A stretch of DNA of 64,000 bases from Palsa-870 sp035937155. Lineage in GTDB: Bacteria > Chloroflexota > Dormibacteria > Dormibacterales > Dormibacteraceae. A program made the position numbers and the translations under genes. The notes under the pieces are model-generated. The model did not search any database and had not been told where the DNA came from. It saw only the letters and a list, made by a program, of their open reading frames with translations. Where the stretch lies: assembly GCA_035937155.1 (NCBI GenBank), contig DASYVJ010000096.1, positions 3,792 to 67,791 on the forward strand, read 5' to 3'. Shown here piece by piece: positions 14,078-22,801 of the stretch (position 1 is the stretch's first letter; each line of letters starts with the position of its first letter).

Positions 14078-14246
14078 CGGCGGCTTCGAGCTCGTAGCCG
14101 CGACACGTCAGGACGGGGAGCCGTGGATAGCGCGGGAAAGAGGAATCGGTCCGCGAGCGCTCGCACATCCAGAATGTGCTTCGGCTTCCTGGGACCGTCC
14201 GAGAGTGCTTGCATGACGCGCATAGCCCTACTTCCACGACTGCCAA
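14055..14246 (-). CDS. Small CxxC protein, 63 aa, conserved family of unknown function
   Basis: The short protein reads VGLCASCKHSRTVPGSRSTF, then WMCERSRTDSSFPRYPRLPVLTCRGYE. I recognise this as a small conserved bacterial family with a CxxC, a third Cys after a strand (W-x-C) and a fourth in the terminal C-x-GY, most likely a four-Cys zinc or structural site. No function is known to me. The start is TTG 14246 or GTG 14237. It overlaps the 3' end of the convergent propeller gene by 23 nt. Its small size means it is easily missed. Confidence 0.68.
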   Translation of the reverse strand: MAVVEVGLCASCKHSRTVPGSRSTFWMCERSRTDSSFPRYPRLPVLTCRGYELEAAAKPPPPA

Positions 14247-14338
14247 TCATGAATCGGCGGCGCCGGCGGAGGATCCAGAGAAGCGTCATAACTGGACATA
14301 CGATCGCCGGCGAATGTCAGATCAACTTTTGCTGAAAG

Positions 14339-15199
14339 TCAGACCTTTGTAACGTCGGGCGGCGGCATCGATGCCAACGCCTTGACCAGCCGCTCGGTAG
14401 AGCTGGCGACACCGTATCGCCGGCCGAGCTCTTCGGCCTGCACCGGGTCCTCCGGATACTTGTCGCGACGCCCGCGCGGAACCTCGATCTTGAGATCGCT
14501 GACCGGCGGCACCAGCCGCTGCACCTTTTCGAGGTAATCCGCGTCCGAGGCGCGGAAGACGCCAGCCTCCAGCATGGCGGCCACCGAGCCGTACTTCCGG
14601 ACCAGGTCCGCGGCCGTCTTGGCGCCGACCCCGGCCAGCCCCGGCAGCCCGTCCGACGGATCGCCCCGGAGCATCGCGAAGTCGGCGTATGCCCGACCCG
14701 GGATCGAGTACCTGCGCGTGACCTCATCCTCATCGACCACCGAGATGCCGCCTTTTTCGGGGTAGAGCACGACGATCTCTCGATCGCGAACGAGGCTGAA
14801 CAGGTCGCGGTCGCCGCTCACGATCTCTACCGACGGGCTGACCTTCGCAACGAGCGACGCGATGATGTCCTCGGCCTCGTAACCGGCCAGCCCGACAGCG
14901 TCTATCCCGATCGCCTCGAGGCACTCCATGATCACCGGCATCTGCGGCTCGAGCAGCGGCGGCACCGGCTCAGCGGTGCGGTGCGTCTTGTAGCTCGGGA
15001 TCAGCTCAACCCGCCAGTCGGGACGCCAATCCACATCCGTCGTCACCGCCACATGACGTGGCCGGCGGTCCGTGATGTAGCGCGCCAGGCTGTCCAGGAA
15101 GCCACGCACGGCGTTGACGAGAGTTCCGTCGGGCGCTCGCGTCGTCTGAGGTATCGCGTAGAAAGCTCGGAAGATCATGCTCGAGCCGTCTATCAGCAT
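14339..15199 (-). CDS. 5'-3' exonuclease (FEN/Pol I N-terminal type)
   Basis: The 286-residue protein is a stand-alone homologue of the DNA polymerase I 5'-nuclease domain, a flap/5' exonuclease acting on RNA primers and damaged 5' ends. It shows LIDGSSMIFRAFYA (first metal Asp), DVDWRPDWRVELIPSYKTHR, GYEAEDIIASLV and VSGDRDLFSLV (acidic metal cluster), then the helix-hairpin-helix GDPSDGLPGLAGVGAKTAADLVRKYGS. All acidic clusters appear intact. ATG 15199 matches the usual family start; a TTG 12 nt further upstream is also possible. The gene is divergent from the lipoprotein at 15247 with only about 47 nt between starts, so promoters overlap. Confidence 0.9.
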   Translation of the reverse strand: MLIDGSSMIFRAFYAIPQTTRAPDGTLVNAVRGFLDSLARYITDRRPRHVAVTTDVDWRPDWRVELIPSYKTHRTAEPVPPLLEPQMPVIMECLEAIGIDAVGLAGYEAEDIIASLVAKVSPSVEIVSGDRDLFSLVRDREIVVLYPEKGGISVVDEDEVTRRYSIPGRAYADFAMLRGDPSDGLPGLAGVGAKTAADLVRKYGSVAAMLEAGVFRASDADYLEKVQRLVPPVSDLKIEVPRGRRDKYPEDPVQAEELGRRYGVASSTERLVKALASMPPPDVTKV

Positions 15200-15246
15200 C
15201 CATTCCGGCAAGGCGGCACCATGGTAAGACCTACCATGGCCCTGGT

Positions 15247-16374
15247 TTGAAAGCAATCGGGATCCTGGCGATCTCGGCGCTCCTCATGGTGGCCTGCTCA
15301 ACCGGCGGATCGGGTTCCTCCTCGTCGCGGACTACCACCGGCTCGCCTTCGCCCGCCGCAAACCCGGCCGACTCGAAGGCGGCCGACCTGCGCGTGCGGC
15401 TGAACCTCTTGCTCGGCGAGCACGTGATGCTGGTGGCAAAACAAGCGGTCGCCGCTTCCAATCACACCGACGAGTACGCGGGCTACCTGGCGCTCCTGAG
15501 CGCCAACGGCAACTCACTGCTCGATACCATGCGCGCCGCGTTCGGCAACACTGCCGCGAACCAGCTCGATCAGGCGTGGGCGATTCAGAACGGCTACTTG
15601 ATCGACTACACGATCGGGCTGGTAACGCACAACGACAACAAGTCCAACGGCGCGATGTCCGGGCTCGTGAACGGTTTCGTGCCTCGGTTCGCCAAGCTCA
15701 TCACGAGCCTCACGCAGCTGCCACTCGATTCGATGACGCAGCTCGAGACCGCGCAGTTGGCGAATACCAAGACGATGATCGATGACGAGATCGCTCAGTC
15801 CTACACGAAGCTGTACGCAGATTTGCGCGTGGCCTATGCGAGCAGCTCAAGCATGGGTGACGCGCTCGCGATCCGAGTGGCCCAGGTGTTTCCGGACAAG
15901 TTTCCTGGTGATCCATCGAGCAAAGCGGTTGATGTGCGGGCGTCGCTCAACACGCTTCTACAAGAACATGCCTACGTGACGACGATGATGAGCGACGCGG
16001 GAATCGCGGGACGAGGCGCCGAGGCTGCCTCAGCATTGGGCGCAGTGGCCGGCGTCCACGCCGACCTCGGTCCGATCATTAGTTTTCTGTTGGGAACCGC
16101 CACAAGAACCCAATTCGATCAACTCTGGGGAATCCGAGACGCGACCTTGTTCGCGTATGCGAACTCAAGCGATGCGGGAGCCCGGCAGAGACTCACCGGC
16201 AGCTTTGTCGTGCAGTTCTCGGCCTTGACAGCGGCTCCTGCATCGGCAGTCCGCGATCAGGTCCTCGCCACTCTCAGGGTCATGGACGACCAGCGCGCGA
16301 AATCTTATGAACAAGCGACCAACGACGACCGGGCGGCCGCCGCCGCGATGCAGCCCGTGGCAGACCGGATCTAG
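15247..16374 (+). CDS. Lipoprotein with an internally duplicated domain
   Basis: The 375-residue protein has a lipoprotein signal (LAISALLMVACS) and a Ser/Thr/Pro linker to residue 45. Two homologous halves follow: LRVRLNLLLGEHVML...QLDQAWAIQNGYLIDYTIGL (about 48-150) and VRASLNTLLQEHAYV...QFDQLWGIRDATLFAYANS (about 225-320). Each is helical with conserved LLxEH and QLDQxWxIxxxxLxxY patterns. I do not recognise a named family; the conserved Glu-His pairs could bind metal, which is speculation. TTG 15247 is the only start that leaves a signal peptide. It ends 4 nt inside the convergent aminotransferase gene. Confidence 0.72.
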   Translation: MKAIGILAISALLMVACSTGGSGSSSSRTTTGSPSPAANPADSKAADLRVRLNLLLGEHVMLVAKQAVAASNHTDEYAGYLALLSANGNSLLDTMRAAFGNTAANQLDQAWAIQNGYLIDYTIGLVTHNDNKSNGAMSGLVNGFVPRFAKLITSLTQLPLDSMTQLETAQLANTKTMIDDEIAQSYTKLYADLRVAYASSSSMGDALAIRVAQVFPDKFPGDPSSKAVDVRASLNTLLQEHAYVTTMMSDAGIAGRGAEAASALGAVAGVHADLGPIISFLLGTATRTQFDQLWGIRDATLFAYANSSDAGARQRLTGSFVVQFSALTAAPASAVRDQVLATLRVMDDQRAKSYEQATNDDRAAAAAMQPVADRI

Positions 16375-17639
16375 TGAGCATCCAGCGCTGAGGCGATGAT
16401 CTCGAGGCCGGTGGCGGCCTCTTGGGAGTCCAACACAAGCGCTGGGCTGATACGCACCGCTCGCGAACCTGCGGTGAGAAGGAGAAGCCCGCGCTCGAAA
16501 GCCGACTGGACCAGCTGCGCCGCCAGCTCGGGCGTCTTGAGCTCGATGGCGAGCATCAGGCCAAGGCCGCGGACGTCCGTCACCTGCTTGTGACTAGCAG
16601 CGATCTCGTGCAGGCCGTCCTGCAGCGCGGCGCCCACGCGCGCGGCGTTCTCGATCAGTCCCTCCTCGAGCAGATCCAGCGTGGCAAGGCCGGCGGCACA
16701 GGCCACCGGGTTACCGCCGAACGTGCTGCCGTGCGACCCCGGCGGCCAGGCCATCTGCTCCGCGCGCGCGATGAACGCGCCCAGCGGGAGGCCCGAGGCA
16801 ATGCCCTTCGCGAGACACACGATGTCCGGCTCCACTCCCCAGTGCTCGATGGCCAGGAAGCTCCCGGTCCGGCCCATGCCCGACTGCACCTCGTCAGCCA
16901 CCAGCAGGATGCCGTGCTTGAGGGTCAGCTCGCGCAGACGGGGCAGGAAGTCATCCGGCGGGACCAGGTAGCCGCCCTCCCCCTGGATCGGTTCGACGAA
17001 CACCGCCGCCACGCTCTCCGGCGGAGCGACCGTGGCGAAGAGCTCTTCGAGACGTGCCATGGTCTCATCGGTGGTGATGCCGCGCGCCGCCGTTGGAAAC
17101 GGCGCGTGAAACACCGATGACAGCAGCGGCGCAAATCGACGCCTCTGGCTCGCTTTGGATGCAGTCAGCGACAGCGCACCGAACGTACGACCGTGGAACG
17201 CGCCGATGAAGGCGATGTAGCTTGGCCGCCCGGTCGTGAAACGCGCGAGCTTCATGGCCCCTTCGATCGCCTCGGCGCCCGAGTTCGTGAAGAACACCTT
17301 GGCCGGCGTGCCCGGCAGGATTTTCGCCTCGAGGCGCTCTGCCAGCTCGATCTCGGAGCTGTAGTAGAAGTCTGTGCCCGACATATGGAGGAAGCGCCTG
17401 GCCTGCTCCTCGATCGCGGCCACGACCTTGGGGTGGGAATGGCCGGTCGTGACGACGGCGATCCCGGCGGTGAAATCGAGGAACCGGTTGCCGTCGACGT
17501 CGGTCACCCAGCAGCCTTCGCCCCTTTCCATCACAAATGGATAGGCGCGCGTGAAGCTGGGTGACATCGCCCTGGCGTCGCGGGCGATGAGCTCCGCCGC
17601 CTTCGGACCGGGCAGGGGCATCTGGATCAGGGGCTTCAC
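16371..17639 (-). CDS. Class III PLP aminotransferase, GABA/acetylornithine type
   Basis: The 422-residue protein is a fold-type I, class III aminotransferase. Visible are FTNSGAEAIEGAMKLAR (phosphate-binding), GAFHGRTFGALSLT, the ILLVADEVQSGMGRTG motif with the PLP-binding Asp, and CLAKGIASGLPLGAF with the Schiff-base Lys. The N-terminal GPKAAELIARD and the 'SFTRAYPFVMERGEGCWVTDVDGN' region resemble 4-aminobutyrate aminotransferases more than acetylornithine enzymes, so transfer of an omega-amino group from GABA or a similar substrate to 2-oxoglutarate is the best guess. No gab or arg neighbours are present to decide. Start GTG 17639, with TGATACGGT about 12 nt upstream. Confidence 0.85.
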   Translation of the reverse strand: MKPLIQMPLPGPKAAELIARDARAMSPSFTRAYPFVMERGEGCWVTDVDGNRFLDFTAGIAVVTTGHSHPKVVAAIEEQARRFLHMSGTDFYYSSEIELAERLEAKILPGTPAKVFFTNSGAEAIEGAMKLARFTTGRPSYIAFIGAFHGRTFGALSLTASKASQRRRFAPLLSSVFHAPFPTAARGITTDETMARLEELFATVAPPESVAAVFVEPIQGEGGYLVPPDDFLPRLRELTLKHGILLVADEVQSGMGRTGSFLAIEHWGVEPDIVCLAKGIASGLPLGAFIARAEQMAWPPGSHGSTFGGNPVACAAGLATLDLLEEGLIENAARVGAALQDGLHEIAASHKQVTDVRGLGLMLAIELKTPELAAQLVQSAFERGLLLLTAGSRAVRISPALVLDSQEAATGLEIIASALDAH

Positions 17640-17700
17640 GGCGCCCGCACCGTATCAGACGGAGACCCACGCCGGTCCCCGTTCATGATCCAATGTTCCG

Positions 17701-18207
17701 ATGGCGAAGGCGACCAAGACGTTTGCCATCCGGCCTGCTACGCACGACGACCTCCGGGCGATCGTCGGCCTGTACAACTGGGCCGTCAATCAGACCTTCG
17801 CGACCATCGACTCGGAGCCACTGGACACCGAGGAAGCCGCCCACTGGTGGGAGGCGCACGGCAAGCGCTCCAAGCTCATCGTATGCACCGACGAGAGCGG
17901 GTTGATCGGCTGGGCACGCCTCTTTCCTTGGAACCAACGGGGCTTCGACATCGTGGAAGACATCGTCTACGTCGACCCGGTACACCAGGGCCGTGGCATC
18001 GGACGGGCCCTTCTCACCGAGCTGATCCAGGAGGCACAAGGCCTCGGCTATCGCACGATTGTCGCCACGATCGCGACCGACAATCGCGCCGGGCTCGCGC
18101 TGCACGCGAGGCACGGCTTCGAGGTGGTCGGAACGATCAAGAACGCTGCGAACAAGTTCGACCGCTGGATGGACATCACGCTGGTCCAGCGCTCACTCGA
18201 ACCATAG
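17701..18207 (+). CDS. GNAT N-acetyltransferase, phosphinothricin/MnaT-like
   Basis: The 168-residue protein is a single-domain GNAT enzyme. Residues about 5-40 (FAIRPATHDDLRAIVGLYNWAVNQTFATIDSEPLD) match the phosphinothricin and L-amino-acid N-acetyltransferase (MnaT) branch, and the acetyl-CoA loop is VDPVHQGRGIGRALLTELI (motif Q/R-x-x-G-x-G/A at about 100-106). The end, HARHGFEVVGTIKNAANKFDRWMDITLVQR, is also typical. It acetylates an amino group of a small molecule; the natural substrate is unknown. It is 15 nt before the cyclic-nucleotide-binding gene, so it may be the first gene of that operon. Confidence 0.85.
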   Translation: MAKATKTFAIRPATHDDLRAIVGLYNWAVNQTFATIDSEPLDTEEAAHWWEAHGKRSKLIVCTDESGLIGWARLFPWNQRGFDIVEDIVYVDPVHQGRGIGRALLTELIQEAQGLGYRTIVATIATDNRAGLALHARHGFEVVGTIKNAANKFDRWMDITLVQRSLEP

Positions 18208-18222
18208 GGAGAAGCTACTGAC

Positions 18223-18645
18223 ATGGATGTCCGCGACGACGTCGTCGACATCATCTCCGGGTTCGGGCTGTTCGCCGGGCTTCCCACTCCCGAGCTCGAC
18301 CTCATCGCGCGCGTCTTCGAAGAGGCGTGGTTCGGTGAGGGCGAGCGAGTCCTGCGGCAGGGGCTCACCGGGTCAGGCTTCTACATCATCCTGGACGGCA
18401 GCGCCGCAATAAGGGTGGATGGCGTCGACCGCGCCACCCTCCGACCAGGCGATTTCTTCGGTGAGATCTCATGCCTGCTCGGGGTTCCTCCGGTGTCGGA
18501 TATCGTCGCCCAGCGCGCGCTGCGCTGCCTGGTCTTGCCCGTGTCGGAGCTCGAGGGCTTCCTGGTCGCGAACCCACGAGTGATGTTCCGCCTGCTGCAG
18601 GGAGAGGCTCGGAAGTTGCGCAGCACGACCCTGTGGCAGACCTGA
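18223..18645 (+). CDS. Stand-alone cyclic-nucleotide-binding (CNB) domain protein
   Basis: The 140-residue protein is a single CNB (cAMP receptor-type) domain: helices, then the beta-roll FGEGERVLRQGLTGSGFYIILDGSAAIRVDG and the phosphate-binding cassette PGDFFGEISCLLG. The Gly-Glu pair of the cassette is present, but the arginine that normally binds the cyclic phosphate (PRxA) is replaced: the text reads GVPPVSDIV. Ligand binding is therefore uncertain. No DNA-binding helix-turn-helix follows, so it is not a CRP-type regulator. The stop overlaps the next gene by 13 nt, and CNB domains are fused to flavoprotein reductases elsewhere, so it is probably a regulatory subunit of the adjacent flavoprotein. 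Confidence 0.82.
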   Translation: MDVRDDVVDIISGFGLFAGLPTPELDLIARVFEEAWFGEGERVLRQGLTGSGFYIILDGSAAIRVDGVDRATLRPGDFFGEISCLLGVPPVSDIVAQRALRCLVLPVSELEGFLVANPRVMFRLLQGEARKLRSTTLWQT

Positions 18646-20162
18646 GCGAAAGGCCTTTTCCGCCGGGCTCTTATCCGCTGCTCGTCGTCGGCAGCGGCCC
18701 CGGGGCTCTACAGCTGACGTACTCCCTTCAACGCCTCGGCGTTGAGCACGCCGTCATCTCTGAAGATCCTGCACCCGGGGGCATGTTCCGGCGCTGGCCC
18801 ATCTTCCAGCGGATGCTCAGCTGGACCAAGCCGTATGCGGGCTGCGAGTACTCCAGCCGCCTTTACGAGCGTTACGACTGGAACAGCCTGCTGGCGGAAG
18901 AAGAGCAGCACCGCGCGATCATGCCGGGCCTGATGGACGGGACCTCCTACTTTCCTTCCCGCCCGGAAATGGAGCGCGGCCTTGTCACCTTCGCCGGCAA
19001 TACGGAGCTGGTAGTCCGCTATGGCTGCCGGTGGGAAAGCACATCGAAGGACGCCGATGGTTTCACGCTCAGCACCTCGGACGGTGAGTACCGGGCGCCC
19101 GTTGTGGTCTTCGCCGTCGGCGTCGCCGAGCCCTGGAAACCGCCGATCCCGGGCCTCGAGCACGCAGCCGGGTACGGTGAGATGCGACCGGCCGAGACCT
19201 ATGCCGATCGACGGGTTTTCATCGTCGGCAAGCAGAATTCGGGTTTTGAGATCGCCAGCAGCTTGCTTCCGTGGGCGCGCCAGATCGTGCTCGCCTCGCC
19301 CAGCCCGACGACCCTGTCCGTCAACACGCGGTCTCTGGTCGGCGTGCGGGCCCGCTACGTTCAGCCTTATGAGGACGCCGCACTCGCGGGTGGGGTGGTG
19401 ATCCTGGACGCGTCGATCGAATCGGTTACACCGACGGGGGACCGCTTCAAGATCAGCACACGCAATGCACAGGCTGGGGACGTCCTGGAGTTCGAGGTCG
19501 ACGATGTGATCGCGGCCACTGGTTTCACGGCGCCTCTGCGAGACCTGTCTGAACTCGGCGTGGCCACCTTCGGGCAGAGTCGCCTTCCGGCGCAGACCCC
19601 ATTCTGGGAGAGCGCGACGATGCCCGGGATTTACTTCGCGGGCACCATCATGCAGGGATCGCGTGGCCTTCGTAAGCACGGCATCCCGAGCAACTCAGGT
19701 GCGGTCCAAGGGTATCGATACAACGCCCGCGTGCTCGCCAGGCAGATCGCAAAGGAGCACTTCGGCGTACAAGCGCCTCGCCGCCCGATGAAGGCAGAGG
19801 AGCTGGTGCCCTTCTTGCTCGCGGAGGTGAGCCACGGTCCCGAACTGTGGCATCAGCGCTCCTACCTGGCGCGTGTGGTGAGTGTCGATGCCGATCATGG
19901 GATCAACGACGAAGGATTTGTTCCACTGGCGCATTTCGTGGACGCGCATGACGAGCCTGACGCGATCGCCATTACGTTGGAATCAAACGGCAAAGACGAT
20001 CCATATCCCGCCATCTACATTCGCCACGATGGCTCTGTCACCGAACCGCAATTGATGGCACCGCATCCGCTGCTCGACTTCGAGAGTGCTGAGTGCCACC
20101 GGCAGCTAACCGCGTTCTTGAGCGACCTCCTGCATCCGTCGCTCACGCAGGCAGCGCAATGA
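18633..20162 (+). CDS. FAD-dependent NAD(P)-binding oxidoreductase (monooxygenase/TrxR-like)
   Basis: The 509-residue protein has an N-terminal FAD Rossmann motif (LLVVGSGPGALQLTYSLQRLG, residues about 15-36), an ATG-type second FAD contact (VIAATGFTAPL) and a central NAD(P)-binding motif (VFIVGKQNSGFEIASSLL). Order and spacing fit the flavin monooxygenase/'K+ transport flavoprotein' group; there is no CxxC, so it is not a thioredoxin reductase. The C-terminal 130 residues are extra and of unknown function. GTG 18633, inside the end of the CNB gene, is the natural start, since upstream frame has no similarity. The stop overlaps the next start (ATGA). Substrate unknown. Confidence 0.82.
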   Translation: MADLSERPFPPGSYPLLVVGSGPGALQLTYSLQRLGVEHAVISEDPAPGGMFRRWPIFQRMLSWTKPYAGCEYSSRLYERYDWNSLLAEEEQHRAIMPGLMDGTSYFPSRPEMERGLVTFAGNTELVVRYGCRWESTSKDADGFTLSTSDGEYRAPVVVFAVGVAEPWKPPIPGLEHAAGYGEMRPAETYADRRVFIVGKQNSGFEIASSLLPWARQIVLASPSPTTLSVNTRSLVGVRARYVQPYEDAALAGGVVILDASIESVTPTGDRFKISTRNAQAGDVLEFEVDDVIAATGFTAPLRDLSELGVATFGQSRLPAQTPFWESATMPGIYFAGTIMQGSRGLRKHGIPSNSGAVQGYRYNARVLARQIAKEHFGVQAPRRPMKAEELVPFLLAEVSHGPELWHQRSYLARVVSVDADHGINDEGFVPLAHFVDAHDEPDAIAITLESNGKDDPYPAIYIRHDGSVTEPQLMAPHPLLDFESAECHRQLTAFLSDLLHPSLTQAAQ

Positions 20163-22801
20163 ATCTGCCGCGGGGCACCGTCACCTTCTTGTTCACGGAC
20201 ATCGAGAACTCCACCCTGATCATGCAGGAGATGGCAGACCGCTACCCGGCGGCGCAGACCGCGCACCACGCCATCCTTCGGGAAGCCTTCCAGAGCAATG
20301 AAGGGCACGAGCTGAGGACCGAAGGCGATTCGTTCTTCTGTGTGTTCGCGAGCGCCATCGATGCATGCACCGCCGCAGCTGGGGCGCAGCGGGCGCTCGC
20401 AAGCCATCCCTGGGAAGGCGGCCAGGGCCTCAGGGTCCGGATGGGCCTGCATACGGGCGAAGCGCCCCTGGTCGGCAACGAATACATCGGTCTAGACGTC
20501 CATCACGCGGCGCGAGTTGCGGGCGCCGCACACGGAGGACAGGTCCTTGTCTCAGAGACGACGCGGGGGCTGGTCGAGAGCAACCTCAAGGCGGGTCTGA
20601 AGCTGCGTGACCTCGGACCGCACCGATTGAAAGACCTGGCGGGATCGGAGCGCCTGTATCAGCTCGTCATCGACGGGCTCCAGGACACCTTTCCAGCGCT
20701 TCGCACCCTCGACGCGCATCACAACAACCTGCCCACTCAGCTCACGAGCTTTGTGGGGCGCTCAGCCGACGTGGCCGAGGGCAAACGCCTGCTGCAGAAC
20801 ACGCGCCTGCTCACGCTCACGGGACCGGGCGGTATCGGCAAGACGCGCTTGAGCCTCCAGATGGCGGCCGAGACGTTCCAGAACTTCCCGGCCGGCGTGT
20901 ACTTCGTTCCACTCTCCGCCGTGAGCGACCCTGAGCTCGTCGCGTCCGCGGTCGCACAGGTGCTCGGCATCCCCGTGGCAGGCGCCCTCACGCCACTCGA
21001 AGGTGTCGTCGACCACCTGCACGACAAGACGATCCTGCTCGTGCTCGACAACTTCGAGCAGCTGCTGCCGGCCGCGGCGCCGATTGCTTCCAAGATCCTG
21101 CAGGCAGGCCCTGGCGTGAAGCTGCTGGTCAGCAGCCGCATAGTGCTTCACGTCTACGGTGAACAGGAGTTCGCGGTTCAGCCGCTCGGCCTCCCCGACC
21201 GCAAGGCACTCCCCGGACTCGCGGCCCTCACCCAGTACGAGGCGGTCAAGCTCTTCATCGAGCGGGCGGTGTCGGTCAAGCCGGACTTCACGGCCACCAA
21301 CGAGAACGCCCCGGCGATCGCCGGCATCTGCGAGCGGGTGGACGGCCTGCCGCTTGCCATCGAGCTGGCAGCCGCGCGCATCAAGCTCTTCTCCCCCCAG
21401 GCCCTGCTGACCCGACTCGAGAAAAGCCTGAGCGTGCTCGGCAGCGGAGCGCGTGACCTGCCTGGGCGGCAGCAAACCTTGCGTGGCGCGATCGACTGGA
21501 GCTACGACCTGCTCGACGAGCCCCAACAACGCCTTCTGAACCGCTTCTCCGTATTTGCGCGGGGTGGCAGCGCCGAGCAGGCTGAGCTGGTTTGCGGACC
21601 ACCAGAGGAGGTCGGCAGCGACGCCCTGTCTGGTCTCGACGAGCTCGCCGACCACAGCCTGCTGCGCAGGCTTCCCGATTTCGAGGAGCCGCGACTGCTC
21701 ATGCTGCAAACGATCCGCGAGTACGCCGCCGAGCGTCTCGAGAAAAGTGGCGAGGCGGACGTCATTCGCGACCGTCACGCCGATGCATTCTGCTCCCTGG
21801 CGGCGACGGCAGCTCCCAACCTTTTTGGTGAGGACCAGAAGATGTGGCTCGATCGCCTCGAGCTGGACCACGACAACTTCCGGGCAGCACTCGATTGGTG
21901 TGTCGCTAACGACGACGCCAATCGCGCGATGGGGCTCGCGGGTTCGTTCTGGCGTTTCTGGCAGATGCGCGGCCATCTCCACGAGGGCAGGGCGCGCTTG
22001 GAAGTGATCCTCGGAATGCCTGGCAGCGGCCAGGATCGGAATTCGCGAGCCGGCGCGTTGGAGGCGGCCGGAGGAATCGCCTACTGGCAGGGTGACATGC
22101 ATGCGGCACAGGCCTTCTATGACGAATGCCTGGACCTGAGGCGGGCCGGCGATGACCGGCGAGAGCTGGCCAACGCCATCTACAACGCGTCCTTTCCACG
22201 CATGGTCGGCAGAAAGGAACTCAACCGGAGCCAGGTTCTGCTGGAGGAGGCCCTGCCGGTCTACCGAGAGCTCGCGGACGACGCGGGTATCAGCCAGTGC
22301 CAGTGGGCCATCGGGAACCTGCTCTATTTCACTGCAAACTATGCCGACGCCATCCCTGCCCTGGACGAGGCCATCGAACTGTTTCGAAGGGCCGGCAACC
22401 ATTTCGGCCTGGGGTGGGCGCTGCACACGCGAGCTCTGTGCGCCCTTCGCACCGGTGACGTGTCGAATGCCCGCAACTATGTGACAGAAGCGCTTGGGCT
22501 CTTCTCAAAGGCGGGCGACCTCTCTGGGATGACCCTCATGCTGGATGATGCGAGCGAGGTGGCGATGATGGAAGGTGATCGGCCTGGTGCGATCCAGCTC
22601 GCTGCCGCAGCGTCCACCCACCAAGCAACGGTTGGAGCTGGCCTTGGCAGCATCCTTAACCTCGAGGAGCCTCGAAGCCGGCGCGAGGACTTGGCCGGCG
22701 AAGCTGACGAGCGCGCCTGGGCTCAGGGCCAGGCGATGACCATCGAGCAGGCCGTCGCGCTCGCACTGGAGGGGCGTCTGGCGACTAAGGAGGAAGGCTG
22801 A
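20159..22801 (+). CDS. Class III cyclase-like domain fused to STAND/NB-ARC-type ATPase and TPR-like region
   Basis: The 880-residue protein has three parts. Residues 1-165 are a class III nucleotidyl cyclase homology domain: FLFTDIENST and EGDSFFCVF supply both metal-binding Asp, but the catalytic Asn of the N-x3-AAR motif is His (LDVHHAARVAG) and the purine-selecting Lys is not evident, so activity is doubtful. Residues about 195-520 are a P-loop ATPase (LTGPGGIGKTRLSLQM; Walker B ILLVLDNFEQLL; GLPLAIELAAARIKLFSP) of the AfsR/STAND class. The remainder is helical and TPR-like, probably sensing a partner. It starts within the upstream stop (ATGA overlap) and ends overlapping the UBP gene, so all four genes should be coexpressed. 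Confidence 0.85.
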   Translation: MNLPRGTVTFLFTDIENSTLIMQEMADRYPAAQTAHHAILREAFQSNEGHELRTEGDSFFCVFASAIDACTAAAGAQRALASHPWEGGQGLRVRMGLHTGEAPLVGNEYIGLDVHHAARVAGAAHGGQVLVSETTRGLVESNLKAGLKLRDLGPHRLKDLAGSERLYQLVIDGLQDTFPALRTLDAHHNNLPTQLTSFVGRSADVAEGKRLLQNTRLLTLTGPGGIGKTRLSLQMAAETFQNFPAGVYFVPLSAVSDPELVASAVAQVLGIPVAGALTPLEGVVDHLHDKTILLVLDNFEQLLPAAAPIASKILQAGPGVKLLVSSRIVLHVYGEQEFAVQPLGLPDRKALPGLAALTQYEAVKLFIERAVSVKPDFTATNENAPAIAGICERVDGLPLAIELAAARIKLFSPQALLTRLEKSLSVLGSGARDLPGRQQTLRGAIDWSYDLLDEPQQRLLNRFSVFARGGSAEQAELVCGPPEEVGSDALSGLDELADHSLLRRLPDFEEPRLLMLQTIREYAAERLEKSGEADVIRDRHADAFCSLAATAAPNLFGEDQKMWLDRLELDHDNFRAALDWCVANDDANRAMGLAGSFWRFWQMRGHLHEGRARLEVILGMPGSGQDRNSRAGALEAAGGIAYWQGDMHAAQAFYDECLDLRRAGDDRRELANAIYNASFPRMVGRKELNRSQVLLEEALPVYRELADDAGISQCQWAIGNLLYFTANYADAIPALDEAIELFRRAGNHFGLGWALHTRALCALRTGDVSNARNYVTEALGLFSKAGDLSGMTLMLDDASEVAMMEGDRPGAIQLAAAASTHQATVGAGLGSILNLEEPRSRREDLAGEADERAWAQGQAMTIEQAVALALEGRLATKEEG

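Noticed and set aside
18708..22426. Long minus-strand frames opposite the flavoprotein and cyclase-STAND genes (323 and 554 codons)
   Set aside because: They are mirror frames produced by high GC in the third position; the plus-strand proteins have complete domain motifs.
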